A stretch of 64,000 nucleotides of DNA from Thioalkalivibrio paradoxus (GCA_011390565.1 JAABSC010000003.1:163579-227578); one strand, 5' to 3'; positions 37,887 to 47,287 are shown, numbered from the stretch's first letter. The notes: generated from the sequence alone by a model not told the origin. Numbers and translations are program-made.

Positions 37887-38292
37887 AACGCCCGTACTGC
37901 TCGCCCGGCGGACGCGGCGGCGTCCGTTGATCGGACTGACGCCACTGATCGACGTGGTGTTCATCCTGCTGGTGTTCTTCATGCTGGCCTCCAGCTACCT
38001 GGACTGGCGCGCCATTGAACTGACCGCGCCGAGCGAGACCGCCGCGGGCGGCCCGGTCGAGGGCGCGTTGCTGATCGAGATCCGCCCCGAGGGCCTGCGC
38101 TTCGCGGGCGAATTTCTGCCGCTGGAGACGGTGGTCCAGCGCGCCGAACGCCGACTGACGCAGGTCCCCCAGACACCCGTGCTGGTCAAACCGGCGTCCG
38201 GAGTGAGCCTGCAGCAGACGGTCACGGTGCTCGACCGCCTGGTCGCCGTGGGCGCGGTCAACCTCTCCGTAATCCGGGACTCCCGGCCATGA
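37867..38292 (+). CDS. exbD1: ExbD/TolR-type transport protein (first copy)
   Basis: 141 residues with a single transmembrane helix (LTPLIDVVFILLVFFMLASSY), whose PLIDVVFIL contains the Asp that carries protons in ExbD/TolR. A periplasmic domain of about 90 residues follows. It overlaps exbB by 20 bp and the next exbD by 4 bp (ATGA). Two ExbD proteins with one ExbB are typical of TonB2-type systems. Confidence 0.9.
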   Translation: MLPIASETPVLLARRTRRRPLIGLTPLIDVVFILLVFFMLASSYLDWRAIELTAPSETAAGGPVEGALLIEIRPEGLRFAGEFLPLETVVQRAERRLTQVPQTPVLVKPASGVSLQQTVTVLDRLVAVGAVNLSVIRDSRP

Positions 38293-38708
38293 TGGGCGAA
38301 GGCCGCCACTTCCGCGTGCCGCGGCGGGTACAGGACGAAGACGCGCGGGTCCTCCCCCTGATCAACATCGTGTTCCTGCTGCTGATCTTCTTCATGATCG
38401 CCGGACACATGAGCGCCACCGGGCCGTTCGAGATCGATCCGGTGGAATCCGCCGCAGCCGGCTTGCCGCAGCCCGAGAATCTCACGGTGCACATGGCCGC
38501 GGACGGACGACTGGCGCTGGACGGCGCGGAACTGGGCCTCGGGGATCTCGAGGCGGCCGTGCGTGCGCGCCATGCGGCGGATACGGAACTCCGCGTGCGG
38601 CTGCAGGCGGACGGGCGCGCCGAAGCCATGCAGGTCGTCGTCGTGATGGAGCGGCTGCGCGCGGCGGGAACGGAACGCCTGGAACTGCTGACGCTGCCGG
38701 AACGGTGA
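38289..38708 (+). CDS. exbD2: ExbD/TolR-type transport protein (second copy)
   Basis: 139 residues, again with PLINIVFLLLIFFMIAGH near the N-terminus. The usual Asp of the PLxD motif is Asn (PLIN). The first ExbD keeps Asp, so this copy may be a structural partner rather than the proton carrier. The ATGA overlaps with both neighbours imply coupled translation with tonB. Confidence 0.87.
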   Translation: MMGEGRHFRVPRRVQDEDARVLPLINIVFLLLIFFMIAGHMSATGPFEIDPVESAAAGLPQPENLTVHMAADGRLALDGAELGLGDLEAAVRARHAADTELRVRLQADGRAEAMQVVVVMERLRAAGTERLELLTLPER

Positions 38709-40243
38709 TGGAACCCGCGCGTCGGCAGTGGCTCGCCGCGTTCACGCTGGCCCTGCTGCTTCACGCGGCGGCGGGCATGACCCTGATCGCCTCCTGGCAG
38801 GAACGCCCACGCCTGCCCGCCACAGCCGGCGCCGGGGGGATGGAGGTCGCGCTGTTTCCGGCATTCGAGCAGGCCCTGCGCGAGGCTTCGATCGAGACCC
38901 CCGACCTGACCGGAACCGAGGCGGCACCGCTGGAGCCGGCGCTCGTGCCCCCGGAGCTTGCGCCGCTGGAGCCGACCCTGCCGCAACTCGCCGAAGCGGT
39001 GCCGGCCGCGTCCCCACCGGAACGGACCGAATCCACACCCGTCCCACTGGACACCACAACCGTGCCGACCGACATCGTCCCGCTCGAATCGGTGGAACCA
39101 TCGCGCGTTGCGGAGGCACCGGCAGCCGTCACAGTGGAGCCCACCCCGCTCGAATCGGTGGACTCCCCAGCCGCCCTTGAGGCCCCCGAGGCCATGGAAG
39201 CGCTTCCGGTGGAACGCGTCTACGACGCCGTCGAGCCGGTCGATCTCGACGCGCCACCGGCCACTTCCCTACCGACAGTGTTGGCGGATCTGCCTGCCGA
39301 ACCTCTGGACACGGGGGAAGCGCCTGCGGCCGATCCGATCGCGCCGACGGAGATCATCCCGGTCCCCCAGGCCGCTGAATCCGTGGCGGTGGCCGACACC
39401 GTCGACGCGTTCGAGATACCGGAGCGCGCGCGCGACGCGGCACGCGAAGAGCCGGTTCCCATCGAGCCCCCGCTGTCGTCGGTCTCGGGGTCCGTGCCGC
39501 CATCCGCGCCTGGGCCGGTTCCGGAACTACCGGTCCTGGCGCCGCTGCAGGTCGCGGAGGCACCGTTCGCAGCGGTACCGCTCCCGACGGCCACGGCCGA
39601 AAGCGCCCCAGTGCCGGTCGAGCCGGAGGCACCCGCGGCCCTCCCGGACGTCGTCGAGACATTCGCAACCCCGGCCCCCGATCCGACGGAACCCGACGTG
39701 CTCCAGACCCGGGCAATGGCGCCGATGGAAATCGTGCGGGCCCGCGAACCCGAACCGGCGCCGAGACCGGCCGAACAGACCCTGCGCGAGCCCGCCGAAT
39801 CCGATGCCGAACCCGTGTCGGACTCACCGAGCGGCACGCGGTCGACGGCACCTGCGGAAGCCCTGGAGGAAGGGATCGTGGCGGCAGCGCCCCCGCCACC
39901 CAGCGCCTCTGCCGAGGATGCCCAACGCCCTGAGCAGCCGGCCCGGCCCGGCATCGAAGCCGCTTACCTCGCGGCCCTGCAGGCCCGGCTCGAGCGCTAC
40001 AAGGACTATCCGCGCCCGGCGCAGCGGCGCGGCGAAGAGGGCACCGTGTTGCTGCGTTTCACCATCAACCGCTACGGTATGGTGATCGAACATGCCATCG
40101 TGCAAAGCTCCGGCTTTCAGTCCCTCGACAATTCCGTGGAACACATGATCCGGCGCGCGCAGCCGCTACCCGCGATTCCCCACGAAATGGGCCGTGACTG
40201 GATGCAGGTGATCCTTCCCGTGCAGTTTCAGCTGGAGCGCTGA
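38705..40243 (+). CDS. tonB: TonB energy transducer with very long Pro/Glu/Ala linker
   Basis: A 512-residue protein, about twice the usual TonB length. An N-terminal membrane anchor (LAAFTLALLLHAAAGMTLI) is followed by about 370 residues of low-complexity Pro-Ala-Glu-Val-Thr. The TonB C-terminal fold comes last: YLAALQARLERYKDYPRPAQ, EEGTVLLRFTINRYGMV and the QSSGFQSLDNSVEHMI helix. The linker could span an unusually wide periplasm. ATGA overlap with exbD2. It probably energises TonB-dependent receptors such as the one at the start of this window. Confidence 0.9.
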   Translation: MMEPARRQWLAAFTLALLLHAAAGMTLIASWQERPRLPATAGAGGMEVALFPAFEQALREASIETPDLTGTEAAPLEPALVPPELAPLEPTLPQLAEAVPAASPPERTESTPVPLDTTTVPTDIVPLESVEPSRVAEAPAAVTVEPTPLESVDSPAALEAPEAMEALPVERVYDAVEPVDLDAPPATSLPTVLADLPAEPLDTGEAPAADPIAPTEIIPVPQAAESVAVADTVDAFEIPERARDAAREEPVPIEPPLSSVSGSVPPSAPGPVPELPVLAPLQVAEAPFAAVPLPTATAESAPVPVEPEAPAALPDVVETFATPAPDPTEPDVLQTRAMAPMEIVRAREPEPAPRPAEQTLREPAESDAEPVSDSPSGTRSTAPAEALEEGIVAAAPPPPSASAEDAQRPEQPARPGIEAAYLAALQARLERYKDYPRPAQRRGEEGTVLLRFTINRYGMVIEHAIVQSSGFQSLDNSVEHMIRRAQPLPAIPHEMGRDWMQVILPVQFQLER

Positions 40244-40302
40244 GAATACCGGCGACCCCGGACCCGAAACCCTTTCGAACCCCACTTGCCAAGGAGAATC
40301 CC

Positions 40303-40779
40303 ATGCGTAACGTGTTCCGTACCTCCCGCCCGCAGCGCCATCCCGGCGCCATCATGCTGCTGTTGCTCAGCCTGTTCGCCTGGACCCTGCCCGCGGCCCT
40401 GGCCGACGAAGCGGCCCTGGCCGAGGAGACCGGCGCGCTGTCGGTCCAGCTGAACAAGCTGGAGGCGGACGGGGACGCCTGCCGCGCCTACATCGTGCTC
40501 GAGAATGCCAGCGACATCGCCTTCGAGGGCCTGCGCCTCGACATGGTGCTGTTCGACGTCGATGGCGTGATCGCCCGGCGCCTGGCCGTCGACGCCGCCC
40601 CGCTGGCGGCGGGCAAGACCAGCGTCCGCGTGTTCGGCATCAGCAACCTGGCCTGCGACAACATCGGCCGCGTACTGCTGAACGACATTCTCGTCTGCCA
40701 GGACGCCACCGGCGACCGCACCGACTGCATGGAACACATCGTCCCCGACAGCATCGCCGGCGTCCCCTTCATCAAATAA
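40303..40779 (+). CDS. Exported accessory protein of the TonB operon
   Basis: 158 residues. The N-terminal signal (about residues 17-35, MLLLLSLFAWTLPAALA) suggests export. The mature part carries a beta-rich domain with three cysteines (DACRAYIVLEN, NLACDNIGRVL, DILVCQDATGDRTDCMEH, counting the last pair). It is 59 bp after tonB, with an AAGGAGAATCCC ribosome-binding site. Similar small exported proteins often end exbB-exbD-exbD-tonB operons, but their function is unknown to me. Confidence 0.75.
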   Translation: MRNVFRTSRPQRHPGAIMLLLLSLFAWTLPAALADEAALAEETGALSVQLNKLEADGDACRAYIVLENASDIAFEGLRLDMVLFDVDGVIARRLAVDAAPLAAGKTSVRVFGISNLACDNIGRVLLNDILVCQDATGDRTDCMEHIVPDSIAGVPFIK

Positions 40780-40802
40780 CCCCACCCCCGAACCCCAAAA
40801 CC

Positions 40803-41007
40803 GGGGTCAGACCCCACCCCAAACCGGGGTCAGACCCCACCGTAAAACGGGGTCAGACCCCGCGGGTCGATACCATGGGTTAAAGCGACCTGTCGTTCCT
40901 TTGTGTCTGTTTTTAAACAGTATTTTCTCAGGACCGACGGCTCCGTTTGGGGTCAGACCCCAATGAAAAACGGGGTCTGACCCCAAAGGAAAATGGGGTC
41001 TGACCCC
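40803..41007. repeat. Palindrome cluster A (six GGGGTCAGACCCC copies)
   Basis: Thirteen-base palindromes start at 40803, 40826, 40849, 40949, 40972 and 40995 (spacing 23, 23, 100, 23, 23). The first four have central A, the last two central T, so the ends are inverted. The 87-nt central spacer holds its own stem: GTCGTTCCT pairs with AGGACCGAC at 8 of 9, with CTGTTT/AAACAG inside. It is the longest member of the family. It fills most of the 339-bp gap between the TonB operon and the SHOCT lipoprotein gene. Confidence 0.9.
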
Positions 41008-41118
41008 GGTTCGGAAGGGGGGTGGGGCGTTCAGCGGGGATTCATCCGGCGGGGGTGATCATGCGTGTGCAGACCCGCGAAGGGGCTGCCGCGGACAGGA
41101 CGCAGAGGAGATCCCACG

Positions 41119-41370
41119 ATGAACCGCAAAGCCATCACCGCCACCGCCCTGGCACTGGTCCTGGGTGCTTCCCTGACATCGACGGGCTGTGCCCCGCGCA
41201 CCGCAGCCGGCGGCGCGGTGGTCGGAGGCGCCGCGATCGGGGGTGTCTATGAATACCAGAACAAGCGCGCGCTCGACGCGCTGGAGCAGGACTTCCGGCG
41301 TGGACAGATCACCCAGGAAGAATACGATCGCCGCAAGCGCGAGATCAGCCGGCGCTCGCTGATCTACTGA
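41119..41370 (+). CDS. Small lipoprotein with SHOCT-like C-terminus
   Basis: 83 residues. A lipoprotein signal ends LTSTGC, with lipidated C24. A glycine-rich stretch follows, then LDALEQDFRRGQITQEEYDRRKREI, which matches the SHOCT short helical motif. A GAGGAG site precedes the ATG. It overlaps the convergent M48 gene by 7 bp. The function is unknown. Confidence 0.7.
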   Translation: MNRKAITATALALVLGASLTSTGCAPRTAAGGAVVGGAAIGGVYEYQNKRALDALEQDFRRGQITQEEYDRRKREISRRSLIY

Positions 41371-43406
41371 GCTCTGTGCTGCTCCACGGGCCCGCCGCCC
41401 GGCTGCGGCAGGAACGGGGGCAACGGGCAATGCACAGACGCACAGACGGCCCGTAGCAACTCCGCTTCGTGCAGCGTGATCCGCCCGTCGTGGTGCACGG
41501 TCAGCAGCAGCGCCTCGAGCAGCAGCGCCTTGGCGACGGGCTCGAGCCGGTCGAGCCTGGGCAACGCGTCATCGAGCGCCCGGATCCAGTCCTGAGGCGG
41601 CGCAAAGGGATGCGATGCCTGCGGTTCGAGGGCGTACAGCCCCTTGAGGTAGGCGCGACGCGCGTCGTCGAGGTTCTCGTGTCCGTGCATCGCCAGCACC
41701 GCGAGCACGGTCGCGGCTTCGGACAGCACCTCGGGCAGGTGGATCGTGCCAAACAACTGCGCGCGCGAGGGGTCTTCGGCCTCCTCCAGGTGCGCGGCCA
41801 GATCACGGCCGAGTGCGTATTCGAACAGGCTGACCTCGCCGTCCAGTCGAATCAGCGCACCCATGAGATCGCGGAACGCCTTCAGCTCGGAGGCCGGCCG
41901 ACGCTTCAGCGCGGGAAAGGCAATGGCGAGGAGCGGCGCACGCTGGACCGGATGCAGCTTCGCGAAATGCGGCAGCAACGCCTCGACCGCGGCACGTGCA
42001 TCGGGCCCACGATCCGCTTCGATCCGCTCGAGGTGCCGCATACGATCCTGACCGGCGGCGTCGACCAGCACCGCCAGGACCAGGTCGATCGCGTGATCGT
42101 GCATGTGCGCCGCATCCGCAAGGGCCTCGGGCAGGTCGCCGCGCAGCAGCTCGGCGTAGCGAACGTGGTCGAAGCCGGGATTGGCGACCTGCCGCGTCAC
42201 CGGGCCCGCAGCCGCATCGGAGCCCGCGGCACCGCCCCCCGCCAGCACGGCTCCCGCAAGGACCCCGCCGACGACGCCACCAGGCAGTGCCTCGGTGCCC
42301 GGAAGCGCGTCGAGCCCGCCCGGGAACCGGTCCCGGGCCTCGCGCAGCTCCGCCGCTTCCGCAGCTTCCTGCTCCGCCTTGCGCCGCCGCTGCCACTGCG
42401 CGGCGAGTTCCGGGAGCTGCTCGGGCCGGAAACCCGGATCGAGGCGCCCGATGCGCTCCAGCAACGGAGGATGCGTGGCGAACAGGCGGGAATAGCCCAC
42501 GCCATCGCCAAAGAGCATATGGCTGACCTGCTCGCCGTCGGTGGCCGTCAGCTGCGAGCCCTGCGCGGTGATCGCGATCTTCTTCAGCGCGCCGGCCACC
42601 GCGGTGTTGTCCCGCGTGAACTGCACGGCGGAGGCATCGGCAAGGTATTCCCGCTGCCGTGACAGCCCGGCCTTGATCAGCCGCCCGAAGAAGACCCCGA
42701 TGGAGCCCACGATCATCACCGCCAGGGCGACGATCAGCACCGGCGCGGCGCCGCGGCTGTTCCGTCCACCCCGGCTCATGTGCATCCCGTAGCGGGCCAG
42801 GATCGACAGCATGAGAATGCCGAACAGCAACCCCATCAGCCGGATATTCAGCCGCATGTCACCGTTGAGAATATGGCTGAACTCGTGCGCGATCACCCCT
42901 TGAAGCTCCGACCGGCTCAGCTGCTCGAGGCAGCCGCGGGTTACTCCAATCGCGGCGTCGGAAGGCGTGTAGCCGGCAGCGAAGGCGTTGATGCCCGCTT
43001 CCTGCTCGAGCACGTAGATCTCGGGCACCGGAACCCCGGACGCGATCGCCATTTCCTCGACGACGTTGCGCAGGCGCCGGTAACTGGGGTTGGTCGTATC
43101 CGGGGGAATCAGCGTGCCACCCAACTCCCGGGCGACCACACCGCCGCCCTGACGCAGCCGGCTGGTGCGGATCCAGCTGGACAGCGCAATCACCGCCACC
43201 GTGACCAGCGCGGCCGTGGCGGCGACCGGAAGCAGTTCGCCCGCGGGAGGAACCCCAGGTCCGGCATCGGCAGCTGAAAACAGGCTCCAGGCTACTGCGA
43301 CGACGGCGGTGATCACGGCGACGATCAGGACGACAGCGACCATGAACAGCGCCACGAGACGCTTCGACTGCCCCACTGCACGGCGCTGTTCGTTGAAGAA
43401 ATCCAT
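41364..43406 (-). CDS. Membrane M48 metalloprotease (HtpX-like) with long C-terminal domain
   Basis: 680 residues. Two N-terminal transmembrane helices (RLVALFMVAVVLIVAVITAVV, LLPVAATAALVTVAVIALSS) precede the zinc-protease domain with HEFSH and the REYLADASAVQFTRD glutamate ligand. More membrane helices flank the active site (LMGLLFGILMLSILA, VLIVALAVMIVGSIGVFFG). After about residue 330 a helical cytoplasmic domain of roughly 340 residues is added, which HtpX lacks. It pairs with lemA just upstream, the usual M48-LemA context. Confidence 0.87.
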   Translation of the reverse strand: MDFFNEQRRAVGQSKRLVALFMVAVVLIVAVITAVVAVAWSLFSAADAGPGVPPAGELLPVAATAALVTVAVIALSSWIRTSRLRQGGGVVARELGGTLIPPDTTNPSYRRLRNVVEEMAIASGVPVPEIYVLEQEAGINAFAAGYTPSDAAIGVTRGCLEQLSRSELQGVIAHEFSHILNGDMRLNIRLMGLLFGILMLSILARYGMHMSRGGRNSRGAAPVLIVALAVMIVGSIGVFFGRLIKAGLSRQREYLADASAVQFTRDNTAVAGALKKIAITAQGSQLTATDGEQVSHMLFGDGVGYSRLFATHPPLLERIGRLDPGFRPEQLPELAAQWQRRRKAEQEAAEAAELREARDRFPGGLDALPGTEALPGGVVGGVLAGAVLAGGGAAGSDAAAGPVTRQVANPGFDHVRYAELLRGDLPEALADAAHMHDHAIDLVLAVLVDAAGQDRMRHLERIEADRGPDARAAVEALLPHFAKLHPVQRAPLLAIAFPALKRRPASELKAFRDLMGALIRLDGEVSLFEYALGRDLAAHLEEAEDPSRAQLFGTIHLPEVLSEAATVLAVLAMHGHENLDDARRAYLKGLYALEPQASHPFAPPQDWIRALDDALPRLDRLEPVAKALLLEALLLTVHHDGRITLHEAELLRAVCASVHCPLPPFLPQPGGGPVEQHRAQ

Positions 43407-43438
43407 CGCCGGTTCCGCCGCGCTTCAGAGTGCCCGTC

Positions 43439-44026
43439 TCAGCCGAAGGAGACCTTCGGCGCCTGCCGCATCGCCTTGTCCTCGATCTCCAGCAGCTGTG
43501 CCGCGGTGAAATTGAACATGCCCGCAATGAAGTTGTTCGGCACCACCTCGCGCTTGTTGTTGTAGGCCATCACCGCGTCGTTGTAGGCCTGCCGCGCAAA
43601 GGCTACCCGGTTCTCCGTGCTCGCCAGTTCCTCGGACAGCTGCATCATGTTCTGGTTGGCCTTCAGGTCCGGGTAGGACTCGGACAACGCGAACAGACGG
43701 CCCAGGGTCTGGGTCAGCTGGTTCTCGGCTCCGGCCAGCTGCTGCATCGCATCCGGGTTGCCCGGATCCGCCGCTGCCGCCTTCAGGCCGGTGACCGCGC
43801 TGTTGCGCGCCTGGACCACATCCTCCAGGGTCCCGCGCTCGTGGGCCATGTAGCCCCTGGCGGTCTCGACCAGGTTGGGAATCAGATCGTGGCGCCGGGT
43901 CAGCTGAACGTCGATCTGCGCGAACGCGTTCTTGTACTGGTTCCGGGCCAACACCAGACCGTTGTAGATCGCAAAGACGAAGAACACGAGGGCGACGATG
44001 ACGCCCAGTACGATCAGCAGTTCCAT
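43439..44026 (-). CDS. lemA: LemA family protein
   Basis: 195 residues. An N-terminal membrane helix (MELLIVLGVIVALVFFVFAIYNGLV) is followed by the LemA helical bundle: YKNAFAQIDVQLTRRHDLIPNLVETARGYMAHE, then SESYPDLKANQNMMQLSEELASTENRVAFARQAYNDAVMAYN. GGGGGAA lies upstream of the start; the frame is open 37 codons further. Upstream of the M48 gene by 32 bp, so probably one transcript. Function in membrane quality control is suggested by this pairing. Confidence 0.93.
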   Translation of the reverse strand: MELLIVLGVIVALVFFVFAIYNGLVLARNQYKNAFAQIDVQLTRRHDLIPNLVETARGYMAHERGTLEDVVQARNSAVTGLKAAAADPGNPDAMQQLAGAENQLTQTLGRLFALSESYPDLKANQNMMQLSEELASTENRVAFARQAYNDAVMAYNNKREVVPNNFIAGMFNFTAAQLLEIEDKAMRQAPKVSFG

Positions 44027-44174
44027 GATTCCCCCACCCGCAACAGACCGTTGAGAGCCAGGATAGTACCTGATTCCCGGCCAATATCCGTATGTCATGG
44101 CGCCACCGCAAGCGGGACGAACGCCAACACCACCCAACGGCAGTCGTGCGAAGCCTTGGCGCTACAATGGCTCC

Positions 44175-44855
44175 ATGAAGCCCCGCGACGCCAACCTGGA
44201 CCAGTCTCTCAAAGGCATCCTTCTGATCAATGCGATCACGCTGGTCGTCGCGCTGTGGCAGGACTGGAGCGTGCTGCAGTTGATGTGGCCGTTCTGGATG
44301 CAGAGCATGATCATCGGCTGGTACGCCCGTCAGCGCATCCTCAAACTCAACGAGTTCTCCACCACGGGGTTCAAGATCAACAATCGTGCGGTCGATCCCA
44401 CACCCGAGACCCAACGCTTCACGGCCAATTTCTTCGCATTGCACTACGGTTTCTTTCACCTGGGATATCTGCTGTTCCTGATATCAATGACCCTGACCAC
44501 GGACCCGGGTGGGTACGTCACCGTGACCCACGAATCCACCGGCGAAACCTCACAGATGCATATCGGGCACGTCCACCCGCTGGATTTCGTCATTTTCGTT
44601 CTGCTGGCCTGGGGCTTTCTGAAAGCCCACCGTGCTTCTCACGTCGAACATGTGGAGGCTGACCTCAGGAACAGCCCGAATATCGGAACGCTGATGGTTC
44701 TTCCCTACGCGCGCATCCTTCCGATGCACCTGACCATCGTCCTCGCACTGCCCCTGGGCGGCGGCGCGCTGTGGTTTTTCGTGTTGCTGAAAACGGCAGC
44801 CGACGTGATCATGCACAAGGTGGAGCACCGCCTCCTGCAGTCATCCGCCCGCTGA
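44175..44855 (+). CDS. DUF6498-type polytopic membrane protein
   Basis: 226 residues with about five hydrophobic helices, for example KGILLINAITLVVALW, FFALHYGFFHLGYLLFLISM, LDFVIFVLLAWGFLKAH and MHLTIVLALPLGGGALWFFVLL. Conserved His residues lie in or near the membrane (HYGFFHLG, HIGHVHPLD). The family is uncharacterised. It is divergent from lemA. The start MKPRDANLD is preferred over an upstream ATG that lacks a homologous look. Confidence 0.65.
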   Translation: MKPRDANLDQSLKGILLINAITLVVALWQDWSVLQLMWPFWMQSMIIGWYARQRILKLNEFSTTGFKINNRAVDPTPETQRFTANFFALHYGFFHLGYLLFLISMTLTTDPGGYVTVTHESTGETSQMHIGHVHPLDFVIFVLLAWGFLKAHRASHVEHVEADLRNSPNIGTLMVLPYARILPMHLTIVLALPLGGGALWFFVLLKTAADVIMHKVEHRLLQSSAR

Positions 44856-44921
44856 GCCCCAGTGCGCAGGAGAAAAAAACAGCACCGTGGACGCGAGACG
44901 CCCGTCGATCAGAGGCAGCCC

Positions 44922-45860
44922 ATGAATCAGATCCACCGAAAGGACAAAACTTCGTCAGGCGGTAAAACCGTGTCCCTGGTGCTCGGTTCCGGGGGCGCGC
45001 GCGGCCTGGCACACATCGGAGTCATCGAGGAACTGGAGCGCCGGGGCTACCGGATCGCGGCCGTGTCGGGCAGTTCGATGGGCGCCCTGGTCGGCGGCAT
45101 CCATGCCCTCGGCGAGCTGGACACCTACACCGACTGGGTGCGGAGCCTCAGCCAGTCCGACGTGGTACGGCTGCTCGACTGGTCGCTGTCCGGCGGCGGC
45201 GTGATCCGCGGCGACAAGCTCATCCGGAAGCTGAAGGAGCTGGTCGGCGAGAAGGACATCGAAGACCTCCCGATCCCCTACACCGCCGTGGCCGTCGACA
45301 TCGAGCGGGGTCGGGAAGTCTGGATCAGCGACGGCTCGCTGTTCGACGCCATCCGCGCCTCCATCGCGATCCCCGCGGTCTTCGCGCCGCACCGGTACCG
45401 GGGCCGAGCCCTGGTCGACGGGGGCCTGCTGAACCCGGTCCCGGTCGCCCCCACGCTGCGCACGCTCACCGATCTCACCGTTGTCGTGGACGTCAACGGC
45501 CCGGTGACGGACCTGGACCGCGGCAACGATCACGACGACGAGACTGCCGACGACGACGAGCCCGGCCTGCTGCACCGCGTCGTCGAGTACGTCGAATCGC
45601 TCGGCGAAAAAGCGACCGACGCCGCCCAGGAAATCGCGTTGTCCGAAGTGCTCATGCGCTCCCTCGAAACCATGCAGACCGCCCTCACCCGCCACCACCT
45701 CGCGGTCTTCCAACCGGACCTCGTGATAAGCGTCCCGAAGAACGTCTGCATGTTCCACGAATTCCACCGCGCCGACACCATCATCGAAACCGGCCGCAAG
45801 ATCGCCGCCGAACGCCTCGACACCCTCCCCCCCCAAAACCGGGGTCAGACCCCACCCTGA
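44922..45860 (+). CDS. Patatin-like phospholipase (RssA-type)
   Basis: 312 residues. The oxyanion loop GSGGARG and nucleophile elbow GSSMG (Ser52) are near the N-terminus, and the catalytic Asp is in ALVDGGLLNPVP. The core resembles E. coli RssA. The hydrophilic insert after about residue 200 (DRGNDHDDETADDDEPG) is strongly acidic, like several other proteins here. Expected to hydrolyse acyl esters of membrane lipids. The substrate is unknown. It ends next to palindrome cluster B. Confidence 0.87.
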   Translation: MNQIHRKDKTSSGGKTVSLVLGSGGARGLAHIGVIEELERRGYRIAAVSGSSMGALVGGIHALGELDTYTDWVRSLSQSDVVRLLDWSLSGGGVIRGDKLIRKLKELVGEKDIEDLPIPYTAVAVDIERGREVWISDGSLFDAIRASIAIPAVFAPHRYRGRALVDGGLLNPVPVAPTLRTLTDLTVVVDVNGPVTDLDRGNDHDDETADDDEPGLLHRVVEYVESLGEKATDAAQEIALSEVLMRSLETMQTALTRHHLAVFQPDLVISVPKNVCMFHEFHRADTIIETGRKIAAERLDTLPPQNRGQTPP

Positions 45861-45977
45861 ACCGGGGTCAGACCCCATCAAAAACGCGCATCGTATTGGC
45901 AATATTTTCTTTTATTAACAGAAGTTTATTGTCTACGTTCCGGGGTCAGACCCCACTCGGATTTGGGGTCTGACCCC
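45841..45977. repeat. Palindrome element B, 137 bp
   Basis: Four GGGGTCAGACCCC-type palindromes start at 45841, 45864, 45942 and 45965 (spacing 23-78-23). Central bases are A, A, A, T. The 65-nt spacer (45877-45941) is AT-rich and has no relatives in the window. It overlaps the last codons of the patatin gene and lies between convergent ends (patatin and MFS), where it could act as a bidirectional terminator. Confidence 0.9.
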
Positions 45978-46001
45978 GGTTTTTGGAGCCCGGTTTTCCG
46001 G

Positions 46002-47168
46002 TTAGCGGATGCGCCAGACGAGGATGAGGACGGCGAGGAGGAAGGGGATCACGAGCGCGTTGACCGCGGCCCAGCCGAGGGTGGCGAGCAGGGCGCCGGA
46101 GCCAAGCGCGGTCAGGGTCACGGTGCCGAACACGATGAAGTCGTTGAGCGCCTGGGTCTTCGCCTTTTCTTCGGGCCGGTGGGCCAGTGTCAGCAGCGTG
46201 GTGCCCCCGATGAACAGGAAATTCCAGCCGACCCCGAGCAGCACCAGCGCAAGCCAGTAGTGGCCGACGCCGTGGCCGTGGAAATTCACGCCCACGCAGG
46301 CCAGGTTCAGCAGCACGCCGGCGATGAGGATCCGCCGCACGCCGAAGCGCCGGATCAGGTCGCCGGTGACGAACGACGGCAGGAACATCGCGACCACGTG
46401 CCACTGGATCACGAAGGCCGCGTCCGCGAAGCCGTGGTGGTGCCCTTCCATCGCAAGCGGCGTGGCCACCATCAGCAGGTTCATCACGCCGTACCCGACG
46501 GTTGCCGCCACCACCGCCATCGCGAACATCGGGCTCGCGGCGATTTCGCGCAGGGGCCGGCCCACCGAATGCAGCGCCACCGGCGGCGGCATCGGGATCC
46601 GCAACGCCAGGATCGCCACCAGCCCGACCAGATACAGCACCGCCAGGCTCAGGTAGCTGGCGGCGAACTCGGGGCCGGCAAGTGTGCGCGTCCACGAGGC
46701 GAGATTCGGCCCCATGAAAGCAGCCACGATCCCGCCCGCCAGCACCAGCCCGATCGCCCGCGCGCGCAACGCTTCCGAGGCTACCTCCGCAGCCGCGAAG
46801 CGGTAGAACTGACCCGTGGCGTTGAAGCTGCCCAGCAGCACCGCAGCCACACAGAACAGTACGAAACTGTCCGTTAGCACCGCGTAGCCCGCAAGCAATG
46901 TGCCCGCGAGCCCGAGACTCACGCCCACCAAGAATCCGGCCCGGCGCCCGTACCGACCCATGAACAGCGACGCCGGGATGGTCGAGAGGGTCATTGCCAG
47001 GAACTGGAGCCCCAGCGGGATCGTGGCCCACACCGGATCGTCCGAGAGGTTCCGACCCACCAGCGCCGACGTCGTAATCAGCAACGACGTGCCGGTCATC
47101 AGCACCGCCTGGGCCAGCGCCAGAAGACCGACGTTGCGGTAGGAGATCTCGGTGTGGATCGAAGTCAT
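46002..47168 (-). CDS. Major facilitator superfamily transporter
   Basis: 388 residues with about twelve hydrophobic helices. The loop between helices 2 and 3 has MGRYGRRAGF, the classic MFS motif, and its second-half repeat is GDLIRRFGVRRIL. A His-rich loop (MEGHHHGFAD) lies in the middle and GHGVGHYW follows. The start MTSIHTEIS was chosen over 32 earlier in-frame codons that lack a start-like context. The substrate cannot be deduced. Confidence 0.87.
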   Translation of the reverse strand: MTSIHTEISYRNVGLLALAQAVLMTGTSLLITTSALVGRNLSDDPVWATIPLGLQFLAMTLSTIPASLFMGRYGRRAGFLVGVSLGLAGTLLAGYAVLTDSFVLFCVAAVLLGSFNATGQFYRFAAAEVASEALRARAIGLVLAGGIVAAFMGPNLASWTRTLAGPEFAASYLSLAVLYLVGLVAILALRIPMPPPVALHSVGRPLREIAASPMFAMAVVAATVGYGVMNLLMVATPLAMEGHHHGFADAAFVIQWHVVAMFLPSFVTGDLIRRFGVRRILIAGVLLNLACVGVNFHGHGVGHYWLALVLLGVGWNFLFIGGTTLLTLAHRPEEKAKTQALNDFIVFGTVTLTALGSGALLATLGWAAVNALVIPFLLAVLILVWRIR

Positions 47169-47287
47169 GGTCCCCGGCAGCGGGGTGAGTCCCCGTCGAA
47201 CGAAAACGGGAATCCTACCTGCAGCCGCGCCCAGGCGCCCCCCGTGGCACAATCCGCCCGGCAATCACCGGTTCCAGGAACAGGCCC

